This document shows, piece by piece, positions 11,801 to 20,560 of a DNA stretch of 64,000 nucleotides; within the stretch, counting starts at the first letter, position 1; the number at the start of each line of letters is the position of its first letter. The DNA lies in assembly GCF_037975245.1 (NCBI RefSeq), contig NC_092576.1, positions 12,391,111 to 12,455,110 of the forward strand, given 5' to 3'. The position numbers and the translations under genes were made by a program. Under the pieces are notes generated by a model, which saw only the letters and a program-made list of their open reading frames with translations, did not search any database and had not been told where the DNA came from. This DNA comes from Apostichopus japonicus (Eukaryota; Echinodermata; Holothuroidea; Aspidochirotida; Stichopodidae).

Positions 11801-14800
11801 CTTATGGCTTATAAGCCTCATCTTCTTTTGCTGCAATCTCCAAGCTGGTGCCTTCCAAGAATGGGCTCAACTTCTCCTCATACAAGACAGGGGATTCTCC
11901 ACTGCCTTGGGTAAGCATTTCTAGGAGGACCAGACCCCACCGGTTATCTCTTACAATCCACTGATAGAGGTGTTCATTGTTGAACTAATCCCTCACATTC
12001 TGCAATGTGTTCGATCCCTGTACATCTATATTGTACAATTTTTGGGGGAATGTTGTGGTCAAGTGGTTGAGGCAGTGGACTGGTGATCTAAAGGATTGCT
12101 GGTTCAAAGTCCTGGCCAGATCATTATGTTATATTCCTTGGGCAAGGCACTTTATCTCCATTGCCTTTCTTCACCATACATAGGCACTTGCGAGTAAGTT
12201 AATACGGGTGCATGCGCCGGTTTGGGGCTGCCAACTATGGGAGGTCTGCCAGGGGACACTTAGATGTGGTGGGCTGTAGTGCCCCAGCAGGGATGGTTTG
12301 AATTATTGCAGGCTTTGGTATGTGGGTGTGACAAGTTACCAATGACCGGGGGTTAAGTTGTAAAGGGGGCCTTGGCCTCAAGCAAGACTGTAAACCTTTC
12401 TCACATAGCTTGACAAGGATCTGATGAAAATCTGGTTCAATTTCTATATCTAGTAATATATATTTAATGAGTGGAATGCATCTTAAATTCCAGTGTTTGG
12501 ACTCTATGAGGAGTTAAATGCACAGTAAATGATGTATTAAACAAGTGAATGAAACATTGTTAGAAAGAATAATTACTGTACAACCATTGTTTTGATGGGG
12601 TAAGGGGGAGGGGGGTGTGCTTGCTCCATTCAGAACCCACAGTACCTTGCACACCATGTATTAAACCAGGGTCCACAAGCTTCAAGTTTCATTAGATACA
12701 TACCAGAAAGAGGTCGCGAAATTTGGACGGTCATAACTTTACTCAAAATTCCATTAATAAGAAAAGACACTGTTTTATAAGAGAGTCTTAGTATTAGTGC
12801 AGTAAGTATTAGTGCACTCATATATCCGGTTCTTTCAGATTTCGGTATCATTTACTTGAAGGAATAAAGATTATTACATTAAACTTTGCATTGCAGGAAG
12901 TGGCTTTACAAGTGCATATAATGTCGGCGGGACGATAGGTTGCATCGCCAGTGGTTACATAACAGACAGATTGGTTGCCATGGTGAGTACTAAGTATGGT
13001 TACCATGGTGAGTACTAAGTATGTACCCTCTTTGCAGAAAATGGTTGCCATGGTGATTACTAAGTATGTATATTCTTTCTAGAGAATGGTTACCATGGTG
13101 AGTAAGTATGCAGTGTTCGATTTTTCCGGTATCGCATCGCAAAATGCGATCCAAAACGACAAACTTGCGAGACGTTTCCAAATCAGCATCGCACATTGTG
13201 CCGATTTGTGCGATACAAATTCCTAGTCAGATTTGGGAGCAAACACTCAAACCTTAACTTACGAACTGTCGATCACAATGTAGAAGTTATAACTTATTGA
13301 GTTTATACTCAATGTACAACTTATTCACTTGACCGAATAGCGAAAAAAAAAAAACCTGAAAAAATAATATCCTACCATAGTTAAGTGTAAAGCAAATAGC
13401 CTAACCACCTCGGCGGTTACGGATCTCACGTAACTAAAAGGTTCCTTGGCAACGTGCCAAAAAATGTTAACAAACAGGTGTTACACAGGGGATGAGCTCA
13501 CAGTTGTTGGGAAGGTACCTGGGCAAATTCGCAGCACATGTACCGTGGTACAGTAGTTGGGTATAGGGTTAAACACTGCAGTTGTAAAAATGTACGCATA
13601 GTGCACGCTATTCATTGTTAGGCAGTCTAGAAACGGGGCTTTGCTGAACGTTGTTTGTTTCATAATATCGGAAGTTTTGTAAGTTGCACTTTTTAAAGAT
13701 TGAAAGACAGATTAAATCTCTTTTCATTTTTTAACATAATATAGCTACTTTAACTTGTCATTTTAAAATTTTCATCAGTTTCGTGACAATTTAAATAAAA
13801 AAAGTTGTCAGTATTTTGCATCCTCAACTGCGAATTTTTTCATCGCCAGACATCGCCAAAAATGACAACAATTTTCGGGGGCTTTCGCCCCCAGGATCCC
13901 CACGAGGGGTTCTACCCCATGACCCCACCATAGCCCTAAGACGGGCCCCTGGACACCACGCCTTTATGCTCGCACGTTACGCGTGCTAGGCAGGCGAACA
14001 CCGGTGGGAAATTGGCAGTGTGTTCGCGGGAAATTGAACAAGGTTTTCCAACACTGCTGAACTGTGCAGTTACTGTATGCATCATGTTCAAGGTTTTCAC
14101 AGAGTCCTTTGAGGAAATGAATGGTTAGTACAGTGTATATATGCTGCACTAATGCTGTGTGTAGGCCAAGGTTCACGAAGGTCATTGGTTATATTCGCGC
14201 GCCGTAGACGGTTTTTAGATGTTACGGAGAGTCAGGTTTCCATGGATATTAATCGAAAATGAATCTGAGTTTAACTGACGCTAAAGAAATGGATCTTCTT
14301 GGGCAGATTAACAAATCATTGCAAGTATAAATAAGTACAGGTAGCTCTGCTGTTAAAAAGAAAAGTTCAATGTCGGTTTGCTGTTATCGGCAATTAAGCA
14401 AAATTTTACCGATACCGGTATGCTGCCGATATTGCAAATATCGGCCGATACCGATATTGAAAACGATTATCGTAGCAACACTAGTATAAATAATAATAAT
14501 AATAAACAACATTTTCTAGTTAATACATTGATCGCCAACATTTGGTCCGTTTTGTGGTAATTTCAAAACTGCTATTCAATATTGGGGAACTGCTATGCAA
14601 CAAAAATATTGTATAGCAATTGTCGAAATTTGTTGCTATGCAATTTTTTGGCCGTAAGTCGAACACTGTAAGTATGTATCTACTTTGTAGAGAATGGTTG
14701 CCATGGTGAGTACTAAGTATGTATCTTCTTTGTAGAAAATGGTTGCCATGGTGAGAACTAAGTATGTTTCTTCTTTGCAGAGAATGGTTGCCATGGGAGA

Positions 14801-17680
14801 ACTAAGTATGTATCTTCTTTGTAGAGAATGGTCGCCATAGTGAGTACTAAGTATGTATCTTCTTTGCAGAGAATGGTTGCCATGGTGAGTACTAAGTATG
14901 TATCTTCTTTGTAGAGAATGGTCGCCATGGTGAGTACTAAGTATGTATCTTCTTTGTAGAGAATGGTTGCCATGGTGAGTACTAAGTATGTATCTTCTTT
15001 GTAGAAAATGGTTGCCATGGGAGAACTAAGTATGTATCTTCTTAGTAGAGAATGGTTGCCATGGTGAGTACTAAGTATGTATCTTCTTAGTAGAGAATGG
15101 TCGCCATGGTGAGTACTAAGTATGTATCTTCTTTGTAGAGAAAGGTTGCCATGGGAGAACTAAGTATGTATCTTCTTTGTAGAAAATGGTTGCCATGGTG
15201 AGTGCTAAGTATGTATCTTCTTTGTAGAGTATGGTGGCTGTCGTCTCTCCTCCAGTATTAGATGTCACTTAGAAAAATATCAGAAAAGAAGGAGAGAAGA
15301 TAGCACTTGCATGCAGAGTGGCAGTTTTGTGGTTTCAAGTCTGTATTTAATATCCATCCAATATTTAGATGCCAGTTAAAAAAAATACCCAAAATTCCCC
15401 CCCCCCCCCACCACCCAAAAAAAAAAATTGGTAAAAACATTGTAATAACAGAGCAGCTTTTGTGCTGTAAAATTCTTCCACAAATATATGGAAATGTTTT
15501 GCTTGACTCTCTTGCACTTTTTTTCATGTACATGCACAGGTTTTATTCTCGGTTGCCAGATGTAGATGTTACGTAATATTTATTCTTTCATTTTCCCTCT
15601 CTTTCCTATGCAGGGTCCGAAACGTAAGACCGGTAGCCACCGTCTGAAGTATCTGCTTCTAATCGTCATCGTCAGCATCTGTCTTCAATTTTATTTACTC
15701 AAACTCACCACACCGCAGACTCCACAGGTAAATATTAAAATGGAGAAATTCACTCCCCCCCCTTACCCCAAGGTAACTAAGATGGGATGGGGGAGTACTA
15801 ACGGTTCGGTCATTAGGTACAATGCAGGGTTGTTTTCTCATCGTCTTACATGCAGGGTGTGGGAAGCACAGCAGTCAGTGTGAGAAATGCATCTAAAGGA
15901 CGTTAGGCCTATGAAACTTGTTTTGTGTGTGCGTGCCAACATGTGGTCCTTATGGGACAGTCTGGTTTTCCTGTTCATGATTAGCCTACTGGCCACATCA
16001 TCCCACACAGCGGTAGATTGGTTCACATGAACCCATAATTATTTTCTTTCTTGAATGACTGCCATTAGCTTTCATTATGATGGTTTATTTCATATATATT
16101 CTAGCTTGGCTTGGCTTCCTTTTTTTTGTTTTTTTATTTTTTATTAATTTTTGTAATTATTTATTATTTATATTATTTTTTTTTATTATTCTATATATTT
16201 TTTATCATGTTGTTTAAGTACCACATATTGGGTCATGTTGAAAACTTTTTCCCAAAAATTGATACCAAAAAAGGTGATACGTCATTATAGAAGTTTTCTG
16301 TTCAAAGAACCATATTTTCTGCCTGCTTCTCCTTCTTCTCCTTCTCCTCCTTCTCCTTCTCCTTCTCCCTCTCCTCCTCCACCTTCTCCTCCTCCACCTC
16401 CTCTCTCAGTTATCCAAACTTCAGACTTTATTCACAGTACAACAGACCCATCCCTGAAATACACTGTGTTGTCAGCCTTAGTAAAGGAAAACTCCACATT
16501 GGTTTTCTTTTTCATTCTTGTCTCTCTTTTCTAGTACTTCATTCTGATCTGTGCGTTTGTCATCGGGTTCTGCGTCTACGGAAACGTTTCCTTGAACGGT
16601 GTGCTGGTGATAGAGAACTCCCCGGCTTATCTATCTGGGTCCGCTCATGCAATAGCAGGCCTGGCAGGAAATGGTAAAAAAACAAACTTTTTAGTATTTT
16701 TATACCATTTCTCACATTTTGCATGAAATCCTGTGTTCCTTGATAGTTTTACAATTGCCTTTTGGAATTTCTCTAACATACGGCAGACTTTTAATGTAAG
16801 CCCCAGTAAGGAGGCAAATATGATTCCAGTTTAAACCTGTGCCTGCCAAACTATGTATAATGACCCAAAAAGTTGGAGGTCAAAGGTCATTTAAGGTCAG
16901 CAGTGCTGTTTGTATAACTATTGCCATTCTTACATTTTGCATGAAATCATGCGGTTTGCTGGAAAGTTTTGCAAATGTTACTGCAAACGTACCCTGGACT
17001 TTAAATGGAAGCCCCATGAAAGAAACAAACATTATTGCAGTTTATATCTGTCCTAGTCGGACTACCGATTGCCACCCCAAAAAATTAGAGGTCATAGGTC
17101 ATTTGCGGTCAGCAGTGGTCAATATCTAAAAATTTTGTCAAACATAAATCAGTAAGTTATAAGGGGTCTTATTTTGTTACAATATTATTGCTCAGTCAGG
17201 AATCCCGTGTTCATTTTGAGGGCAACGTATATGGAACGCGAAAAGAGCAAACCTATTTCATTGTCTAAACTAAGTTTGTTGTTATCTAAACTAAAGTCGT
17301 TGCTGCTGTTTTACCATGCTGTTGCTCAAACTCACGTTGAGGTCTAAATTTCCGTTTTCAAAACTTATGTCGTTGTCTTAACTTACGTTAAACTTAGCAA
17401 CGAAATAAGTTTGCCCTTTTCGAGTTCCATAAACGTATCACCGACGATCAGTCGCTTGAATTCCAATTTCTCAGAGAATGCATCGTTTTATTTTCACCTT
17501 ATATCCTCAGTCGGTTCCGTTATGGCCGGTTTCCCGTTGAGCTATGTATCGTCCATGTACGACTGGTCAATGACATTCCTCATCGTGCTGACGTGCAGCG
17601 TGGTCAAGCTCGGTCTCCTACTGACCGCAAGTAGAGTAGACCTCACGATCGGCAGACATTCCAAGACAAAGGCCGACTGA
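2704..17680 (+). CDS. SLC37A4: Glucose-6-phosphate translocase, SLC37 family (complete, 9 exons)
   Basis: The protein is an ER-membrane antiporter of the major facilitator superfamily. In the known family it brings glucose-6-phosphate into the ER lumen in exchange for phosphate, feeding glucose-6-phosphatase. Coding exons are 2704-2845, 5045-5277, 9311-9446, 11047-11298, 11740-11910, 12897-12982, 15614-15727, 16535-16673 and 17511-17680. All introns are GT-AG and the phases chain exactly, giving 480 residues; human is 429. Diagnostic matches include the N-terminal Arg-Lys pair (R26-K27, equivalent to human R28-K29), the MFS loop GVLSDKM (66-72), NGLGQGCGWPP (108-118), QLGTWWSLLS (131-140) and SGYITDR (330-336). 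The C-terminus KTKAD fits a KxKxx ER-retrieval signal. The extra length is an Asn/Gly-rich central loop (about 199-260). The start was chosen because this ATG leads directly into the conserved first helix. An acceptor-like site at 2684 suggests an upstream non-coding exon. Confidence 0.96.
3860..4210 (-). repeat. tRNA-headed SINE, family 2, reverse copy (intron 1)
   Basis: Read on the minus strand, the head at 4210 has a tRNA-like A box (GTGGTCAAGGCAGTGG) and B box (GGTTTGAGCCCTGGC). These are followed by a body containing CCTTGGGCAAGGCACTTTAT and GTGTGACAAGTTACCAATGA. The same head and body occur in forward orientation at 12051-12400, which shows it is an interspersed repeat. Confidence 0.8.
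5045..5277 (+). CDS. SLC37A4: SLC37A4 coding exon 2
   Basis: This exon encodes residues 48-125 and runs from phase 1 to phase 0. It carries helices 2-4, the MFS signature loop KFICGVLSDKM (62-72) and the strongly conserved stretch NGLGQGCGWPPC (108-119). The acceptor follows a long CT-rich tract ending in ttttgcag, and the donor is CAG|gtgagt. An unspliced open frame runs in from upstream at 4960, but the match to the family starts exactly at the acceptor. Confidence 0.95.
5556..5853 (+). repeat. tRNA-related SINE, family 3 (intron 2)
   Basis: The head has tRNA-like boxes (GGCTTAGGTGTCGG and GCTGGTTTGATTCCTGCC). The body has a conserved block GTAAAGCGCCTTGAGACC near the 3' end, and the tail is AT-rich (ACTATAAATCGAATATTATA). 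The organisation fits a Pol III SINE. Only one copy is in the window. Confidence 0.65.
6293..6430 (+). repeat. 5'-truncated SINE family 1 (intron 2)
   Basis: This is the 3' part of the SINE found whole at 52494-52775. It shares GTTGAATTGGAAT, GTAATCGGTAAGCCCTTGC and TGTGGTCGCTTAAGC, and ends in (ATT)n and (ATC)n. The tRNA-like head is missing, as expected for 5' truncation. Confidence 0.75.
6677..9258 (+). mobile_element. Decayed DNA transposon with direct 15-bp subterminal motifs (intron 2)
   Basis: The ends are exact inverted repeats GGGCAATTCCA (6677-6687 and 9248-9258). Both are bordered by ATAT, which is either part of the TIR or a 4-bp target duplication. Eight exact copies of GTAACGTGAGTAACC occur: 7037, 7202, 7219 and 7239 on the left; 8851, 8866, 9054 and 9232 on the right. 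All lie in the same orientation and flank the decayed open frame, as expected for transposase-binding repeats. The element lies wholly within SLC37A4 intron 2. Confidence 0.8.
7485..8432 (+). pseudogene. Decayed transposon protein (SDGP-SQFKN family)
   Basis: One frame reads LIQIDFSENYTCVSQDE (Asp at 7514), then VWSDGPASQFKNRF (Asp at 7742), then DGIGGAVKRRAW (Asp at 7826). It is broken by in-frame stops at 7577, 7607, 7721 and 7865. A second frame from about 7892 and a third from about 8150 (IELDIDWYAVEYKAVLYPPC) look like the C-terminal part, displaced by frameshifts. I recognise the SDGP-x-SQFKN...DGIGG-x-KR pattern as a repeated invertebrate protein family of unclear function. The region before DGIGG seems shortened compared with what I recall. 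It is not functional here. Confidence 0.65.
9311..9446 (+). CDS. SLC37A4: SLC37A4 coding exon 3
   Basis: This exon encodes residues 126-170 and the first base of codon 171, phase 0 to phase 1. It holds the helix 5 region, with LPSQLGTWWSLLSASSNLSG aligning to the same block in vertebrate SLC37A4, followed by HHLGWRSVMTLTG. The acceptor is tatcttggcag and the donor is G|gtaagc. The acceptor lies only 52 bases after the right end of the 6677-9258 transposon, so the branch site must be in that short gap or inside the element. Confidence 0.94.
10311..10942. mobile_element. hAT-like MITE (intron 3)
   Basis: The ends are CAGGGATGTAAGT (10311-10323) and its reverse complement (10930-10942). Six identical bases (ttacaa) sit on both sides, so an 8-bp target duplication would be imperfect. 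Inside, a unit of about 75 bp is repeated twice (about 10742-10876) with the phrase GAGCTAGCCTAACATAA. No transposase frame is present. The right end is 104 bases before exon 4. Confidence 0.65.
11047..11298 (+). CDS. SLC37A4: SLC37A4 coding exon 4 with Asn/Gly-rich loop
   Basis: This exon encodes residues 171-254, phase 1 to phase 1. It starts in helix 6 (CSCVMLSFFSYTFIKN) and reaches the conserved SPSDVG motif. It then runs into about 60 low-complexity residues rich in Asn, Gly, Lys and Ser, with recurring NG steps. This is the central cytosolic loop between the two six-helix halves and is far longer than in the human protein. The acceptor is tttcccgcag and the donor is G|gtttgt, which is weaker than the other donors. 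Confidence 0.9.
11740..11910 (+). CDS. SLC37A4: SLC37A4 coding exon 5
   Basis: This exon encodes residues 255-311 and the first base of codon 312, phase 1 to phase 1. It completes the central loop, then gives STMQDVLRSPFLWLISL, AFQEWAQLLLIQDRGFSTAL, matching the human stretch with LLLSPYLW and DWGQFFLIQEKG. The acceptor is cctcttttcag and the donor is G|gtaagc. Confidence 0.95.
12051..12400 (+). repeat. tRNA-headed SINE, family 2, forward copy (intron 5)
   Basis: It has an A box-like TGGTCAAGTGGTTGAGGCAG and a B box-like GCTGGTTCAAAGTCCTGGCC. The shared body follows (CTTGGGCAAGGCACTTTATC, GTGTGACAAGTTACCAATGA). The head and internal landmarks match the reverse copy at 3860-4210. Confidence 0.8.
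12897..12982 (+). CDS. SLC37A4: SLC37A4 coding exon 6
   Basis: This exon encodes residues 312-340, phase 1 to phase 0: SGFTSAYNVGGTIGCIASGY then ITDRLVAM. It aligns to human [20 protein letters not shown] followed by LSDRAMAK. The last ten coding bases plus the donor gtgagtactaag form the first unit of the minisatellite that fills the following intron. Confidence 0.95.
12973..15235 (+). repeat. 45-bp minisatellite derived from an exon/donor junction (intron 6)
   Basis: About 16 units of 45 bp (some 44) start with the last bases of exon 6. A unit holds a 3' splice-site-like tract (TATCTTCTTTGCAG), fifteen bases AGAATGGTTGCCATG, and a donor-like GTGAGTACTAAG. Three units have AGAATGGTTGCCATGGGAGA, which spoils the donor. 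The array is split between units 4 and 5 by the transposon at 13111-14668. It ends at about 15235 in a variant unit. Confidence 0.92.
13111..14668. mobile_element. hAT-type insertion in the minisatellite
   Basis: It is a 1,558-bp element with terminal inverted repeats CAGTGTTCGA and an exact 8-bp target duplication (taagtatg at 13103-13110 and 14669-14676). The TIR start CAG-G and 8-bp duplication are hAT features. The interior contains hairpin-rich GC segments, for example TATCGGCCGATA. No transposase-like frame was found, so it is non-autonomous. Confidence 0.85.
15614..15727 (+). CDS. SLC37A4: SLC37A4 coding exon 7
   Basis: This exon encodes residues 341-378, phase 0 to phase 0. It starts with the basic loop GPKRKTGSHRLKY and continues into a hydrophobic helix (LLLIVIVSICLQFYLLKL). 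The acceptor is cctatgcag and the donor is CAG|gtaaat. Sequence conservation is lower than in its neighbours, but length, phase and topology match the family. Confidence 0.9.
16320..16408. repeat. CT-rich (CTTCTC)n tract
   Basis: A pyrimidine-only run of about 90 bases lies about 130 bases upstream of the exon 8 acceptor. It is a microsatellite and could affect acceptor choice, but the usual short tract before ctag is also present. Confidence 0.85.
16535..16673 (+). CDS. SLC37A4: SLC37A4 coding exon 8
   Basis: This exon encodes residues 379-424 and the first base of codon 425, phase 0 to phase 1. It gives YFILICAFVIGFCVYGNVSL then NGVLVIENSPAYLSGSAHAI. It aligns to the human segment with [20 protein letters not shown] and GTSHAIVALMANVGG. 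The SAHAI motif is a strong family marker. The acceptor is ctcttttctag and the donor is G|gtaaaa. Confidence 0.95.
16713..17130 (+). repeat. Tandem duplication of about 217 bp in intron 8, each copy with a DR1 motif
   Basis: Copies begin at about 16713 and 16930 (ACATTTTGCATGAAATC) and share the order of landmarks to GGTCAGCAGTG. Each carries two AGGTCA half-sites spaced by one base: AGGTCAAAGGTCA (16877-16889) and AGGTCATAGGTCA (17089-17101). This spacing is the classic HNF4/RXR-type site. Binding is not shown. Confidence 0.7.
17225..17436. mobile_element. Inverted-repeat MITE of about 210 bp (intron 8)
   Basis: The left arm (17225-17275, ACGTATATGGAACGCGAAAA) pairs with the right arm ending at 17436 (reverse complement ACGTTTATGGAACTCGAAAA). 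Pairing is imperfect over about 50 bases. There is no coding content. Confidence 0.65.
17511..17680 (+). CDS. SLC37A4: SLC37A4 coding exon 9 with stop
   Basis: This exon encodes residues 425-480 and a TGA stop. It contains helix 11-12 sequence (GSVMAGFPLSYVSSMYDWSM) and ends in KTKAD. Lysines at -5 and -3 fit a KxKxx COPI retrieval signal, equivalent in role to the human KKAE end. The acceptor is atatcctcag. The end of the 3' UTR is not certain: AATAAA occurs at 18474-18479 and again near 19087. Confidence 0.95.
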
Positions 17681-19351
17681 GAAGTCCTGAAGGACCTCGC
17701 CAAAATTTCAGGAAACGGACAAAGTCAGGGTTTGCGTGAGTTCTGTTGTTTATTAGAATTCTCCTCGTCGACCGGTAGATTTGCAAGACATTCCTCTAGC
17801 CCAAAAAGGGAGAAAAAAGAAAAACCTTGATATCTTGAATATATATGCAGCTGATAGGAATTTTGGTCATACTTTGATAATAAGTGTATAAAGGAATATT
17901 TGAATCAGTGTTTATTTATTTATTCATTTATCTTCGTCTCATTCTGGTTCAGAATCTAATAGCAGTTTTGGTTGCGTTCCAAACTTTTAGACCAACCTAC
18001 AAGACAATACCATGCAGCTCTGTAAATATTAGTTCCATTCAAAATGCAGACAACTTGTGACTTTCAGGCATTGACAAGATTCTAAGATGTGAAAATAGTT
18101 TTCTGAATAGTTGTAACTTTTTGGAGTATCACGGTTCGAGGGTTGTCGATAACCGATGAGAAAAAGGAACTAAAATATGGGGGGGGGGGAAGGATGCAGT
18201 AGCCCACCAGCTCTAATTCAACGACCGAAGAGCTGTTATTTTTCTGTCGTTTCGCTCCTAATTACAGTTCGTGTTGGTTCAATGGATTTTGAATGAGAAA
18301 TCGACCAAGGTAGACCGAGGTACCTTGGCAAGTTGATAATTCGTGTGGAAACAGTTTCTTAAATCATGCAAAATCAATTCGGTTTTGTTTACAATTGGCC
18401 AAATTTTTATATAAAAAAAAACATTTTGACTTTCATTTTACTGTTTTGAAATGAAAATTGGCAAAGTCAAAGTAATAAATGACCTACATTAATTATTACG
18501 TAATTTTTATAAGAGACCTTGATCTTAAACTCAAATCTTAAAGTGAAAATTCCAATGTCGCCCAAGTAGAAATTTCTTTAATGGTATGAAGCTGTTACAG
18601 GCCCAGAGGTCCAATTGAGTGTTCTACACTTTTTGACACTACTTAATAACGTTTCAGGCCGTCGAGAGAATTTCCGTTGACACTTGATATTTTCGTCGAC
18701 TGTGTACCTTGAAATCTTACGGTCATTCTTGCGATAGTAAGCTGCCACGTTTGCCCTCTACGAGTCGCACATACTTGCGACGTCTGCGGCTTTTTAGATT
18801 TCACTTCATGTCTGATGGGCTATGTTAATGGTCAGTGTTAGTTCAATGGTTTAGTGATGTTTCACCAATTGAGAGACCATTTTGGTTGGGAAAGAGTTTG
18901 ATGTATTGCCCTGAGTGGGTAGAAGGAGGAACAAATTGTAAACTAGACAGGGCTTGAATCCAAGACCGTCCTCATACTTGCTTTTCTTGCTTTTCCTCGC
19001 TTCCAATGTCATCCTCATCTTGTTGATACTGATGGTAACATTGGTACATAAATGCTGGTTCTTCTTAGAACAATAGAGAAATCAAAATAAAATAAAACTG
19101 TTAGCAAACTGCTTTTCCACTAGAGAGCCCTTGTAAGAGAATGTGTAAAAGTAAGTTGGCCTGACGTTTCGATCCTAGCAGGATCTTCTTCAAACAATAG
19201 AGAAAAAAAGCAAAGAACAGCTAGGGTCTTGATTGTAGCTATGACAGCACACCAGGTCTATTTCTGACAATAAGCTATTGTTTTATTTAGTCGTGCTCAA
19301 TTCTAAGATGCAGACTGGAATTGAAGTTAGCCTTGATCATTAATGTACTGT
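17681..19351. other. 3' flank of SLC37A4
   Basis: This probably holds the 3' UTR. AATAAA is found at 18474-18479 and near 19087. Bases 17767-17908 recur, diverged, at 22406-22538. A poly-G run lies at 18179-18190. No other gene is seen. Confidence 0.5.
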
Positions 19352-19360
19352 TTTTGATTT

Positions 19361-19465
19361 CTTCTTCTATTGTTTTTTCTTCTATTGTGTTTTTCTTCTA
19401 TTGTTTTATCTTCTATTGTTTCTTCTTCTATTGTTTTTTCTTCTATTTGTTTTTACCTTCTATTC
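19361..19465 (+). repeat. (TTCTATTGTTTT)n minisatellite
   Basis: About seven degenerate 12-16 base units have the core TTCTATTG. The open frame through it is low-complexity and not a gene. The same core starts both units of the dimer at 24169-24384. Confidence 0.85.
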
Positions 19466-19676
19466 TAGCGTGTAGATGTGCTACAGAGATGTATAAGTTC
19501 AGATTATCTTACATACATGCCTTGATGTGTTATGCCCTCTGTTGCTTTACAAAGTAGGATTGTAACGACAAGGAAATTATGTAAGAAAGTAATTTATAGA
19601 ACGAAAGACCTTTTATCATTTGAACAATTGAATTTTCTGGTTAAGTAGTCGCATGTAGGTTGTTGTGGGTTATCCT

Positions 19677-19772
19677 TTACCCCTTCCCGTCCCTCCCTGT
19701 TGTTCCCCTTTCCCCCTCCCATCCCCTCCAGTCCCTCCCTGTTGTGACCCTTTTCCCCCTCCCATCCCTCCC
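19677..19772. repeat. Polypyrimidine dimer
   Basis: Two units of about 45 bases (CCCTCCCTGTTGT then CCCTTTCCCCCTCCCATCCC) lie in tandem. This is simple sequence. Confidence 0.8.
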
Positions 19773-19951
19773 CTTATTTACAGCAAAAGTTATTAGTAAT
19801 AAGAAATAACCTGATACATAGGGAGAGAATGTTGCACAAAATTTACCAGAATTTTCTGTTATTCCTAACAAAGTCAATATCAGTCTGAATTTGTATGTTT
19901 GAATTTTAGCAATATTTTAGATATAACAACAAACTAATAAAATATGCATAC

Positions 19952-20560
19952 TTCAAGTCTAATATCTGCTAGATAGTTAGATTTATGGTCACCAGTAGTT
20001 ATTAAAGATGGTGCTTGAATATGAACCTTGAACTCTCAATCACTTTTGTAACTAAAGTATTTTAGAAACCCTAGAAATTTGCCATTTGAGTACATTTAGT
20101 GTTCCACAGTGAAAAACCGATCATTTCATCACAATTCTAAATAACTGTCTGCAATCAATGCTTTCTGACTGATTTAGAAGAAAATGTACAAAACCGAGGG
20201 AAACAAAATAATGATGATCATAATAATTTCAAGTCTAAAATCTGCTGAATAGTTAGATTTATGGTCACAAGTTTGGGTTATTTCAGATGGTGCTTGCATA
20301 AGGACCTTAAAGTGTCAAGCAGTTTTGGGTGTAAAGTAATTTAAAAACACCAAAAAATGCCACAAAACGAAACATGCAATTCGAAGACATTTCATGGTTT
20401 CACAGTGAAGGACCAATCGTTATGTTTTTTACTTTTCCTTTTTATTAGCAAGTGTGGAAAATCAATGCTTTTTTTCTGGACACAGAAAATAAGTTACAAA
20501 CCTTTAAATGGTTTTTATTTATTGTGTTTTTTAATCTATTTATCTTTTGAGAAAATGTAC
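19952..20560 (+). repeat. Tandem duplication of about 276 bp
   Basis: TTCAAGTCTAA followed by TAGTTAGATTTATGGTCAC occurs at 19952 and again at 20228. Further matching landmarks run in the same order (AGATGGTGCTTG, CACAGTGAA, ATCAATGCTTT, GAAAATGTAC). The copies have diverged markedly. Confidence 0.7.

Noticed and set aside
14758-15018. Minus-strand frame with repeated MATILYKEDTYLVLT
   Set aside because: It is the antisense of the 45-bp minisatellite, whose length is a multiple of three. There is no start context or domain.
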